Shown piece by piece: positions 9,354-20,882 of a DNA stretch of 64,000 nt. Both the position numbers and the translations under genes were made by a program. Below the pieces are notes generated by a model, which did not search any database, was not told the DNA's origin, and saw only the letters and a program-made list of their open reading frames with translations. The first letter of the stretch is position 1. Each line of letters begins with the position of its first letter. Source of the stretch: Jacaranda mimosifolia (taxonomy: Eukaryota; Streptophyta; Magnoliopsida; Lamiales; Bignoniaceae); the NCBI GenBank assembly GCA_018894105.1, contig CM032119.1, forward strand, positions 16,819,246-16,883,245, written 5' to 3'.

Positions 9354-11535
9354 TGAAGTCAAGTGTAGCACAACAATCTAATTAATAAAGTACAAAATAG
9401 CTAAATCAAACTCAACTACACTCAATCCAAGAATCAAATCATTCTTTTAATCTAGATTTGGTTGCAGAAAATTACCTTGATTGCTCAAAATCCAAGGTAG
9501 AAGTGAAAACAAGCTTGAACACTTCAAATATGTCTCTTCCTGGTGTAGCAAACCTCCGATTTGGTTGAAATTTGGACAGCACCTAACACCTTGATGAATG
9601 TCCAGTAAAATTTTTTGGAAAATCAGAAATCAAAAAGTGCTCCAAATATGGCTCCAACCGGACTGCCCTGTAGTGGATCTAATGAAATGATCCACACACC
9701 ATAGGCTAGAGCAATCGATCTCTAGAGACCTAGAACTCCAAAAGATGAAGAAGTGATAAAGGCTGATTTTAGGAAGGAAAGGTGAAGAAAGTGTGTGAAA
9801 CTTCAACACATGAGTAGATCACACTTTTGGAGGGAAAAAAGAATCTAGCATGAATAATCTTAATTGTGGCCGGCCACCTCTATTTATAGAGGAGAGAAGG
9901 TGTGATGCAAGTTGCCATCACACCTCCATGAGGCTTAGCGCCAACTAAGCAAGCATATTGCTTGTGAAATATTAATTTCACTTGTATTTGAATTTCATTT
10001 GAAATCTTCATTTCATCTCGTAAAATGTCATACAAATAAATTATAAAGGCATATCAAATGAATTCCTTCATTTGAATTTCCCTCCAAATTTAATTCTTTT
10101 CATTAATTAAATTAACTCGTAATTTAATTAATTGGTCTTGACTAAACTCCTTAAGTCAAGTAACTTAACTAATTAAGTTAGAAGGTGTTAGCTAAACCCT
10201 TTAAGTTAACTTGATTAATTAAATGTCATATGGCACCAATTAAATTAACTCAATTTAATTGGCCTAATTGAACTCCTTAATTTTTTTTGATTAATTTAAC
10301 AATTAAATTAATCAAGCTAAAATGACTAAAAAATTAGCCAACTGTTTTTCTCCACAAAATTGATCATGTGGAATTTCTTAGAAAATTCCCTTCATCAAAT
10401 AGAACTACCTATTGGCTTTTGTGTGTGACCTATTAGGTTCTGCCATTCATTGAACATGGGCCACAACTCTTGTGATATTTAGAATATCGAAATATTCACA
10501 TTAGTTTAAACTCCTTTAAACTAATGATCTAGTTCAATTAATCTCCATTAATTGAAAAGTACCCAATCTCCATGGTTGATGTCCAACCTTAATCCTATGG
10601 AGCCTAACTAATTGACCAAAATGAATATGCTCTGGGTGAACCATTCTAGCTCTACGCTTCTCATACAAATATGATCCTCCCATCTCATATCTCCTAAAAG
10701 AGGCCTAGGGCAAGATATCTGTTGGCTCCCTAATAGCCACGATAACTATATTTCTATTCCAATCTTTGATTTCCCTTTAAGACCTCATCTTTGAAAAACT
10801 CCTTTTCCAAATTGTCATACTACCTTATGCAAGAATTTTGTGGAATCAATCATTATAGAATACATAGGAGATGCACTCGCCTTTTACAATGATGAGGAGA
10901 TAGATCCCATCTTGGATCTCACAAACCTCCATGCCTAAGTAGCTCATACCTAAACTCAACCTGGATGAGCCGCAGAGTAGTCAAGGAAGAGTCAAACCAT
11001 GATAACTTAAACACAAGTTTACCATGGATCCTTAAGCCTAAGGACTAATTATATGCACTAGCATGAGCTAAAGAATTTGCCACTACCGACTTGTCACTAT
11101 GGCTATCTAGTGGATTATCCAGACGGGTCTTCAGTTAGCTGGTTTTCTAACAAGCGCCCACTAACATGCACCTATGTCTAACATGGATTGCTCATGAAAT
11201 AGAGCAATATCCAATCCCTTGGAATTATGCATCATTAGTGAAAGTTTATCCAAATTTTAAATGCCTTGTCTCATAAGATTCTATGACTTAGAAATTTTTA
11301 AGATCATGATCGTGTAAGACTCATTTCATTAAGATCATGATAACGTAAGACTCATTTCATGATCACCACCTAATGCATGAGCAAGTCCCGTAGTATTGTG
11401 TGATCTAAGGGCTTCAACCAAATACTTGTGAAGTAAATTAAGTATAAGATAAAGATGGCCATTGAAATATGAATATCATTCAATCAAGATAGGTTTACAT
11501 GCCATTCTAATTGGATGCGAGGTACTATTCCAACA
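9354..11535 (-). repeat. Copia B 3' LTR
   Basis: This pairs with 15876-18065: shared stretches include 'attaccttgattgctcaaaa', 'gtggccggccacctctattt' and 'aaggcctaggg'-type blocks. It ends with the LTR start TGTTGGAATAGTACC on the element strand. Confidence 0.93.
9878..9925 (-). promoter_or_regulatory. Copia B 3' LTR promoter: two stem-loops around a TATA box
   Basis: On the minus strand a perfect 10 bp stem (AGGTGTGATG at 9916-9925, CATCACACCT at 9898-9907; loop of 8) lies just upstream of the palindrome-like CCTCTATAAATAGAGG (about 9877-9892), whose centre is a TATA box. The other LTR has the same layout at 16470-16515. Confidence 0.65.
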
Positions 11536-11550
11536 ATCTCCTACTTGCTC
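11536..11550 (-). promoter_or_regulatory. Copia B polypurine tract
   Basis: GAGCAAGTAGGAGAT on the minus strand abuts the LTR start and marks the 3' end of the internal region. Confidence 0.82.
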
Positions 11551-11559
11551 TAAAGTCAA

Positions 11560-13447
11560 TTCCCCATAGTCTTAAAATCAATCTTTTCAAGATATCATTC
11601 AAAGACCTTTTGCGTTAGGGGTTTTGTCAATAGATCTGCTATATTCTCTTCTAAGGCTATCCTATCCACTCGGATGTCGCCTCTATCAATGATCTCATGG
11701 ATCAAATGATATTGCCTCAAAATGCACTTGGATTACTGATGAGATCTTGGCTTTTTGGCTTGTGCCACGACACCGTTGTTGTCACAAAATACAACTATAG
11801 GATTAGCAATGCTAGGCACTATATCCAACTCTTGGATGAAGTTTTTCATCCAAACATCTTTCTTTGCAGCTTCTGAAGTCGTAATATATTTTGCCTTTGT
11901 GGTTGAATTGGTCGTGGTGTCTTTTTTGGAACTCTTGGAACTCACCGCACCATCATTGAGGCAAAATATAAATTTAGAAGTAGATTTTAGGTCATCTACA
12001 TTGGATTGGAAATTAAAATTCAAAAACCCCTTAAGTTTCAAATTTCCATTGCCGTATACCAAAAATAATTCCTTAGTCCTTCTCAAGTACTTAAAGACTG
12101 CTTTAACGGCTTTCTAGTGACGTTCTCTGGGGTTGGATTGAAAGTGTCTGGTAATAATTTGAGCGTGTGCTCCATCTGACATTGTACTTGAATGACATAC
12201 ATTATGCTCCCAATGACTGATGCATAAGATATGTGGGGTATTTTTTCTCTCTTATCATTAGTCTTAGAGGCCATAGACTTGGAGAGACGTAGACTGTGTC
12301 CTATGGGGATGAATCCTTTCTTGAATTCTTCCAAACTAAACCTCTTTAGTATCTTATCAATATACGGTATTTGGGAAAGCCCCAACATCCTCCTTGATCT
12401 ATCACTATAGATACATATTCCTAATACGTAGGATGCTTCTCCCAAAGCCTTCATTGAGAATTGAGTAGATAACCATGCTTTAGTACACTCTAACATTTCT
12501 TTCTCATTCCTAATGAAAAGAATGTTATAGACATAAAGCACAATAAATTGTACACTACTACTACTAGCCTTCTTATACGCACAAGGTTCATACACATTTT
12601 TGATAAAGCTAAACAATTTGACTGTCTTATCAAAATGTATGTTCTAAATTCGGGATGCCTGTTTGAGTCGATAAATGTATCTCGAGTTTGCAAATCTTTT
12701 GCTCACTCCCTTTAGATGTAAAACCTTGTGGTTGCTCCGTATAGATTTCTTCTTCAATGTTTCCATTGAGGAAAGCAGTTTTCACATCTATTTGCTTTAT
12801 GTCTTAGTCATAATATGCGGCTATGGCAAGTAAAATCCTAGTGGACTTAGGCATAACGATCGGTGAAAGGGTTTCCTCAAAATCAGTAATAGGTCTTTGA
12901 GTGTAGCCCTTTGCCACTGGTCGCACCTTAAAGGTCATAACCTCTCCATCGACTCCTAACATTTGCTTATAGATCCACTTGCAACCAACGAGTACTATAC
13001 CTTCCGGTGGATCTACCAAGGTTCATACTTTGTTGGAGTATATGGAGTCTATCTAAGATTTCATGGCATCTAGCCAATGTTCCGAATCTATGTCCAGCAT
13101 TGCTACCTTATAGGTCTTCGGATCACTATTCAATTGGTCTATCTCATGAAAGAATCCAAACCTTTTGGGTTGCTTCTTATTCGATCTGACCTTCTCAGAG
13201 ATTGTGTGTAAGGCTCTTGATGTTCACTTATTTTTACTGCTTGTGGGATTTGTTGATTATCTTGCACTTCATCAAGTTCAACAACAATGCCATTTCTATA
13301 TAATAGAAATTGCTTTTCTAAAATATAGGCATTCTTTGAAACAAACACCTTTAGTTCTGAAGGATCATAGAAATAATTATCCAAAGACTCCCTTAGGTAT
13401 TCCCCAAAGTTGCACAAGGTCAATCTCGCATTCAACTTGTCTCCCAC
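11560..13447 (-). pseudogene. Copia B pol remnant: post-integrase region, RT, RNase H
   Basis: Reading the minus strand from 13447: MGDKLNARLTLCNFGEYLRE and NGIVVELDEVQDNQQIPQAV are the linker after integrase. MLDIDSEHW and VDPPEGIVLVGCKWIYKQ (about 13100-12950) open the RT. 12616-12083 holds the palm with the catalytic box reading YVYN instead of the usual two-Asp form, then LGEASYVLGI and ASVIGSIMYV. RNase H is at 12086-11570 (STTKAKYITTSEAAKKDVWM, FCDNNGVVAQAK), ending ADLLTKPLTQKVFE. Stops and frameshifts break the frame, including a Trp codon turned to TGA near 13030. Integrase itself is absent: see the deletion at about 13459. Confidence 0.88.
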
Positions 13448-13905
13448 TAGCTATTTGACTAAGCTTCTCGATGAGACTGATCATCTTAAGACCATGGTAA
13501 TGGACACTTGAGCCTAATTCGTTTTAATCCAGAAGAGCTCTTTAGACAATGGGAACCTTTCATGTCTAGTTTGTCTACCATACAACTTTTGTAGGTGCAA
13601 ATGTATCTCATGAGCCGTTTTCATGTGCTCATGAGACTTTTGGAGCTCATTAGACATAGTAGCCATCATGAGACATCTTCTTTGTAGATCATCATCCACA
13701 AACTTCATGAACGCTTCACATGCCTCATCGGTGACATCATTACGAATAGTGTCCGGTGGACTCTGAGTAAGCACATAAGTCCTTCTTTTGGAACTAAGTA
13801 TAATCTTGAGGTTTGTAAGTCGATCTTAGAAGTTAGGCCTGGTAAGTCTATTAGTTTCCAAAATAGCATTGAGTGGATTCTTAGCCATTTGATTTGAGAT
13901 TTCAA
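13448..13905 (-). pseudogene. Copia B gag, N-terminal part
   Basis: The minus strand from about 13905 reads the copia gag (UBN2-type) start, with a frame change to 13774-13514: NDVTDEACEAFMKFVDDDLQ, MATMSNELQKSHEHMKTAHE and LHLQKLYGRQTRHE. These match the gag of copia A at 39722-39370. Gag ends near 13465, in the block corresponding to MIGLIDKL of copia A, where it is joined directly to the post-integrase region. The first 13 residues after the start (KNPLNAILE) resemble the copia A start at 39722. Confidence 0.82.
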
Positions 13906-15857
13906 AAATCTATAAAGGCAAAAAAGAGAGTATAAGCATGTGATTGAATATTGATATTGAAAACATGTTTATGGACTTTCAAGCATGTTTTTCTCCTAAT
14001 ATTTTATCAAATTCCTCAGCCCCTAGAAGAATTTGGAAAATCTCATTTTCTAGTGAGAATTAAGGCCCTAAGTGGACCCCCCATGTCGAGTGATATCCAC
14101 AAACAATGGAAAGGTAAGCGACTTTTGCTGCTAATCGCATCTTTATGCAATCCTTGATGTATTTTGCCTCACTTTCCATGTAGATCCATATGTCGTGCGC
14201 CCTCTACATTACTAGGTGTTAAGTCGGACCTACCTATTAAGCTTTTATTCGAGACTGCTCCATGTCATGCTACGTGACGTGAGCCATTGCATGGGAAGCA
14301 TCAAATCAAAGATGCATCATATGCTAAGTACATGATCACAACTTTCTACCTAAGTGTGGCCCTCGTGATGAGTGATATCACATAAAGATAGTAGCATCGT
14401 CATGTCATATACTATTGGTAGAAGGCATGTATTAATTAACACTCATTTTAATTTGTATCAATTTTGACTTAATGTTTGAAAGCACTTAGACTCTTCTAAG
14501 TGGAGGGATTTTCTTGCTTGTAAAGATTTCATCAACTTTATCTTGTTATCTAAGTTTTGTTATCCTAACCATGCATCTCATATATCAATAGGATATGAAA
14601 AACATAAATAAGTAAATGCGCCTGTCATGCTCCTAGGGTGGGATGACCATGAGCCTTAACCAAGTAGTGTACCTAGAGCCATAGGTGAACTACTTAGTTG
14701 ATTTAAATGGGTTGATTAAATCTAACTATTGCATAAATGTATCCCCATTCATATATCAATATTCATGGGTCTTCATGCCTCTAATGGTCTTCTTGTTTCC
14801 TTGGAACATTTACATGAGAAATCAATCCTCACTTCTAGTGATTCTACTCCCATAACATTTACAAGACAGAAATGAAGAGGCATGCAAGCCCCAATTTAAT
14901 ACAACCCTTTTCAACAACTTGAAATAAATAAAATCAATATTAAAAGCTCATAATCATCCCCATTCATTCATCATACATTCAACAATTAAATGAACAATAA
15001 ATCAAAAATTGACTTTCAATTCCCTATTTAAATGCTTATCTCATTAACAATTAATCAACTCACAAAAATAAGCATAATAATTATGCATCTTATTTTAGCA
15101 CCAACATTGAAGATTAACTTTAAAAAGATTTTAAAAGCAATCAAAAATATTAAACATAATTTTCAGAACTTGCACAACACTTGTACATCTATGTAGCATG
15201 ATTTAGATTAATTTTGGCCACAAAAATAACACAAAAACTCCTCGAAATTCATCCATTACAGAAACTAGTCATTGCTACCTGCCTAGGGTGTATAGCCGCG
15301 CAACATGCATTTACTAGACGCACTCGCTTCGCAGCCAGTGCTGGGCTAGGGCTAACTGTTTGCCATGTTTTAAGGTTTGGACCGAGTCAAGTTGTTTTTT
15401 GGGCACCAAAAAATTTAGGACACTTTTTAAACACTAAATCACACATTATAGATAAATTTTCAGATCTAAAACACCTTTTAAAAATGGAAATGCAAGTGTG
15501 CTCAAACATGCTTCGAAAATTAAGTTTAAGTGAGAATTATCATTCTCCAAAAATCTCCAATAATCTCCAGTGCAATTGGATCCAAAAATAACCAAAACAA
15601 TTTGAGGTCAAATACAAATGCTATATCACCATAAAACATATATCTATGCTAAATCAAATTTAACATAATTATCCATGAATCAAAAACATACTAACATACG
15701 AATTAACTCTTAAAACACATATTAACATAATTCAATCCATCATCCAAGGAGCCACAAGCAACATCATCCAAATACTCCAATCCATGACTTGGATCAAGTA
15801 TTTGGAGATCCAGATCAATTCATTGCATTCAAATAAAAATCCAAATTAAAGCATGAA
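13906..15857 (-). other. Copia B leader (5' untranslated region)
   Basis: About 1.95 kb between gag and the primer binding site without a coding frame. It is homologous to the copia A leader (39723-42137) and the copia C leader (44033-45279), for example 'cctagggtgggatgaccatg' at 14632 and 44033. It holds a GC-rich block at about 15280-15370 (gcctagggtgtatagccgcg) whose sequence differs from the equivalent blocks in A and C. Confidence 0.75.
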
Positions 15858-15875
15858 ATAGGCTCCAATACCACT
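15858..15875 (-). promoter_or_regulatory. Copia B primer binding site (initiator Met type)
   Basis: The minus strand reads AGTGGTATTGGAGCC right after the 5' LTR end (CTTCA). It resembles the TGGTATCAGAGC site used by most plant copia elements, complementary to the 3' end of tRNA-iMet. Confidence 0.78.
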
Positions 15876-18065
15876 TGAAGTCAAGTGTAGCACAAGGATC
15901 CAATTAATAAAGCATAAAATAGCCAAATCTAACTCGGCTAAACTCAATCCAAGGATAAAATCATGCTTCTAATTTAGATTTGTTTGCAGAAAATTACCTT
16001 GATTGCTCAAAATCCAAGGTAGAAGTGAAGACAAAGCTTGAACACTTCAAATCTGTCTCCTCCTTGTGTAGTAGGATTCCGGATACTTTTTCCCTAGCAA
16101 ACAACCTCTAATTTGGCTGAAATTTGGACAGCACCTCTCCAACACCTTGAACAATGTCCAGTAAAAATTCAGCAAAATCAGAAATTAGAAAGTGCTCCAA
16201 ATATGCCTCCAATTGGACTGCCCTGCTGTGGATCTCCAAAGAGTAAAACTATCCAAGTGTCTAGCCTCTAATGAAATGATCCACATACCATAGGCTAGCT
16301 CCACTCAACCTCCAAAAATTTGGAAGTCAAAAATATGAAGAAGTGATGAAGGCCGATTTTAGGAAAGGATGGTGAAGAAAGTGTGTGAAATTTCAACACA
16401 TGAGTGGATCACACTTTTAGAGGGAAAAAGAGAATCTAGCATGAATAATCTTGCTTGTGGCCGGCCACCTCTATTTATAGAGGAGGGAGGGTGTGATGCA
16501 AGTTGGCATCACACCTCACATGAGGCTTGCCACCAACAAAGCAAGCATGTTGTTTGTGAAATGTTAATTTCACTTGCATTTGAATATCATTTGGAATTTT
16601 CAATTCATCTCATGAAATGTCATCCAAATAAATTCTAAATACACATCAAATGAACTCCTTGATTTGAGTTTTCCTCCAAAATTAATTCTTCACATTAATT
16701 AATTTAATTATTTGGTCTTGACTTAACTCTTTAAGTCAAGTAACTTAACACCTTAAGTTAGAAGGTGTTAATTTATCCCCTTAAGTTAACTTGACTAATT
16801 AAATGTATTCCTTAATTTAACTGGCCTAATTCAACTCCTTAAATTCTTTTGATTAATTTAACAATTAAATTAATCAAGCCAAAATGACTAAAAAATTAGC
16901 CAACCGTTTTCCTCCACAAAATTGGTCATGTGGAATTTTCTAACTCTTAGAAAATTTTGTTCATCAAATAGAACTTTCTAGGTTCTACCATTCATTGGGC
17001 ATGGGCTCACAACTTTTGTGATACTTAGAAAATCAAAATATTCATATTAGTTTAAACTCCTTTAAACTAATGACATAATTCAATTAATCTCCATTAATTG
17101 AAGAGTATCTAATCTCCATGGTCGATGTCCAACCTCAAGCCCATGGAGGCTAACTAATTGGCCGAAATAAATATACTCTGAGTGAACCATTCTAACTCTA
17201 TGCTTGCTATACAAATATGGTCTTTTCGTCTCCTATCTCCCAAAAGAGGCCTAGGGAAAGAAATTTCCCAGCGCCCTAATAGCCTCGATAACTATGTTTC
17301 TATTCTAATGCTCGATTTCCCTTTATGACCTCATCTTTGAAAAACTCCTTTTCCAAATTTTCATACTACCTTATGCAACGATTTCGTGGAATCGATCATT
17401 ATAGAATACATAGGGTATGTATTCATTTTTCATAACAATGAGGAGATGGATCCTACCTTAAATCTCACGAACCTCCATGCCTAAGTGGATCATACCCAAG
17501 CTCAACCCAGATGACTTGCAGAGTGGTTAAGGAAGAGTGAAAGCATGGGAACCGAAACATAAGGGTACCATGGATCCTCAGGTCTAAGGACTAATTAAAT
17601 GCACTAGCATAAACTAGAGAACATGCCACTACCGATTTGCCACTACGACTATCTTGTGCATTCTCTGGGCGGGCCTTTAGTGAATTGTTCTCTAACAAGC
17701 ATCTACTAACATGCACTCATGTCTAACATTCATTGCTTATGAAATGGAGCAATATCCAACCCCTTGGAATTATGCATCGTTAGTGTAAGTTTATACGAAC
17801 CTTAGATGTTCTGCCTCATAAGATTCTACGACTTAAAATATTTTAAGATCACGATCGTGTAAGACTTATTCCATGATCACCACCATGTACGTGACCAAGT
17901 CCCATAGTTTTATGTGATCTAAGGGCTTCAACCAAATTCTAGTGAAGTAAATTAAGCATGAGATGAAGATGGCCATTAAAATATTAATATCATCTAATCA
18001 AGATTGTATCACAAGTGAAATAGTTTATATGCCAATCAAATTAGCTACGAGGCACAATTCCAATA
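15876..18065 (-). repeat. Copia B 5' LTR
   Basis: This is the partner of 9354-11535. Its TATA and stem-loop region is at 16470-16515 (stem GGTGTGATG 16490-16498, CATCACACC 16507-16515; palindrome cctctatttatagagg at 16468-16483). The open frame 16369-16638 runs through this signal and is not a gene. Confidence 0.92.
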
Positions 18066-18203
18066 GCAGTGACTTGTTTAATGCTCTTCCAACTCACTGT
18101 GTGGCCATTAAGGCAAATTATAAATCCAGAAATGGATTTGAGGTAATTTTCATTGGATTAAAACAATCCAAACACCTTTCAAGTTTTAATTCTCTATTGC
18201 TAT
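18066..18203 (-). pseudogene. Copia A RT/RNase H junction fragment
   Basis: The minus strand translates to pieces of NRELKLERCLDCFNP and PNGHTVS, corresponding to the block of copia B at about 12070-11930 (GNLKLKGFLNFNFQS). The fragment lies between copia B and gypsy B and continues at 28880. The right copy of the copia B target duplication (gcagt) is its first five bases. Confidence 0.8.
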
Positions 18204-20862
18204 TCTAACACTCAGTTCAGGAGGTGTTTGCTTTGGGCCGAGGTGCTATTCTAACCTAAATTTAATAATTCATATCCAAGGTCACACCTCCAAAACATTT
18301 ATTTTAAATAGTTGGATAGCAACCAAAAACCATTTGTGCTAATTCTTTATGATATCCTACTGTACGCTAAACCACCTTAACATGAATTTCAAACTACTAG
18401 TCTACATATTCCAATGTTAAAAAATACATAAACAACTAGTACCAACTATGAATACATTCATATCTTCCCCAGAGAATAAGTCTCAAAAGGCAGCATAACT
18501 TCAATCTCCAAAGGAACACTACAAAGGGTGCTATATATACATGCCATAAGTCTCCTAAACAACATTCAAACACATTAATAGTCTCAAATCTTAGCTACGA
18601 TTAGGTGAGGTTGATATATATATATATATATATACATAAAAAACACCTAATCTATTACAAACAAATCGCTCGGGCCAAGCCATCAGCCCTCGTTCTTCAA
18701 TTGATCCTATCTGGGAAGAAAATAAAGGATGGCAGAAACATAAGTCTTAAGGACTTAGTGAGGAAAATGCAACAAATAGTAAAATAGATCTATCGAAGAA
18801 GCAGTAATTCAACAGATTATCAACTGGGAAGACATCACAATTAGAAATACGAATATGACAGGACATAAACAATATCAAGATCATAAAATGGAAATCTCAC
18901 CGCCCTTATTGCTCCCTGAAAGAGTACAAATAGGATCAAACAAACCCAAAGCATAATATGCAACCAAACAAGCTCAAAGTATAGCATGCATATTAGATTC
19001 TCCTTATTCCTTCCATATATAACAGAAATCCAAGCATGACATAAAATCTGATAGATATGTTAAACATAAAAAGGTCGGCATGACCCAAACTCAACGAAGT
19101 AAATAGGGGAGCCAACAAGGCAGTAGGTTATACTGGACAATATCAGATAGGACAACAAAAGTTCTGGACGCAAAAATGAACATAATCAAGAAGTACTGAG
19201 TAGGCATAGAAAACAAGAACAACGAAGATAGTTTATTTCCTATAAGAAAAAATGGGTTAGACCCTCACCGTAAGAGTCACAAAAATGTTATTCAGTCTAC
19301 TGTCTTGTAAGGTCCGACTCCTCATCACCTAGCCAAAAGAACGAACTTATCGTCAAAACACTTGTTTTGACCCTATAACAATAATTAAACTAATAATATT
19401 CTACTATTGATTGTTTACAATTGACTATATTTTAAGGTTCAATTCCCCAATTATCAAGAGGTGACTTGCTAATTACACCATTAATGCTATAATACCTACA
19501 AGTCATATTTGCTCCGATTAATGAATCGATTTAGACTTCTATATTATATTAGTTATTGCAACGTTACACAAAGGCCGGATATATAATTACATCGATTAAT
19601 TTAATTAACAATAATTAGTTCCACTTACCAATCTAAGCCCACTAATACTGTACACAACTTGTATATCCAAAAAATTTAGCTTGACATCATAGATCTTATC
19701 CTGATAGTCCAAGATTTCAATTATGTATGATTAATCTTAACTTAACATCAGTAGTTATCTTAACATTTTAACTGAGCTCAACTTACATCAATAATACATT
19801 TAATTACTGATAATTATCTCCTAATTAGCAATTCGAGTCCACACATCGCATATAGATAAATTTTTATGTTCAATCGTACACCTTACATTTACATATTTCA
19901 GTCTAATAATGTATATTTCATATGGAAATTAACTTAATAACTTAACCAATTTAAATCCAAGAATTAACTTAATCGATCAATCAGAATTTTACCTAAATGA
20001 TCAAATTCGAGGCCAAACTGTCATGCAAAAGTAGCATGTATGCACTTAAATCATTGTCCTGAACAAACTGACACTTAGCCCTAGGACCGCCATCGCCGGT
20101 GCTAAGCGTCACGACTACCATTCAATGCGCCTCGCTGAGCTCTATCAAAATCCCAAATTAATTTCAAGAACGGACATTGAATTCCTAGTCAATTGTGATA
20201 GTTTTCACTGCTGCAATCTAATGCCGCCAAGCACCACCTTGCCTGATTCTCCTATACCGGTGGCCAGTTGGTGAAATTGAAGTTACCAACACGTTCGTTG
20301 AGCTGAACCCATCAAGACTCCCCATCTAAACCTCAACTCTAGCCACCAAAAACATTGCATCAGCCACCTCCACCGTTACTCCATTCGGTCTCTAATTTTT
20401 TTGGCGCTTCGGTGGTCGGTTTTGAGTATTTTCGGTGTAGGCATGTTCCCATGTCATAAAGAAGCTACTAGTTGGTTTTATTTTGGGTGATCACCGACGC
20501 CAATAAGTTTTTACTAGAGGTTTGAGGGAGGGGTTGCATGAGGAAATTTGAAAAAGATGAGGGTGGATTTTGCTATTTATAGAGAAATTTGTAGAATTTA
20601 CATTTGAACCTCAAAACTTTTCTTAGCTTCCATTTGAGCCCTTAGAAGTTTCAATCAGCTTTCTATTGAGTCCCCTATATATTGAGTGCCTTACATTAGC
20701 CCAGTTGACCAGAAATAATTCCATTTTGACCCCCAAAACTTACAAAATTCTAGCAATTAACTCCTCCTTATATATTTATTTTATCCCCAAAAGTTTTGTA
20801 CAATTAATATTTTATTTTTTTTAAATCTTATTTTCTAAAATGCTAAATTTAGAGGTGTTACA
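18204..20862 (-). repeat. Gypsy B 3' LTR
   Basis: It matches the right LTR from about 18290 ('aaaacattta') to 20862 ('ggtgttaca'). The first 86 bp are not shared with the right LTR and include a 72 bp inverted-repeat structure, so the true left LTR border is uncertain. It contains an (AT)n tract at about 18614-18634, which is also in the right LTR at 26386-26402. It lacks about 240 bp that the right LTR has near 26805-27050. Confidence 0.85.
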
Positions 20863-20882
20863 ATCCCCCCTCCCCTCCTCTT
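20863..20882 (-). promoter_or_regulatory. Gypsy B polypurine tract
   Basis: The minus strand reads AAGAGGAGGGGAGGGGGGAT, ending exactly where the LTR starts TGTAACACC. It sets the element orientation as minus. Confidence 0.9.

Larger units (their letters stand above)
9354..18065 (-). mobile_element. Copia B: Ty1/copia element inserted in copia A RNase H
   Basis: LTRs are 9354-11535 and 15876-18065 (about 2.18 kb each), starting tgaagtcaag and ending ttccaaca (ttccaata at the right copy) on the plus strand. The target duplication is gtagt (9349-9353) and gcagt (18066-18070), differing at one base. Removing B rejoins the copia A RNase H frame. The internal part (11536-15875) carries RNase H, RT, the post-integrase region and gag on the minus strand, but protease, zinc knuckle and integrase are missing. 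It is from the same broad family as copia A and C, judged by LTR ends, primer site and protein fragments. Confidence 0.93.
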
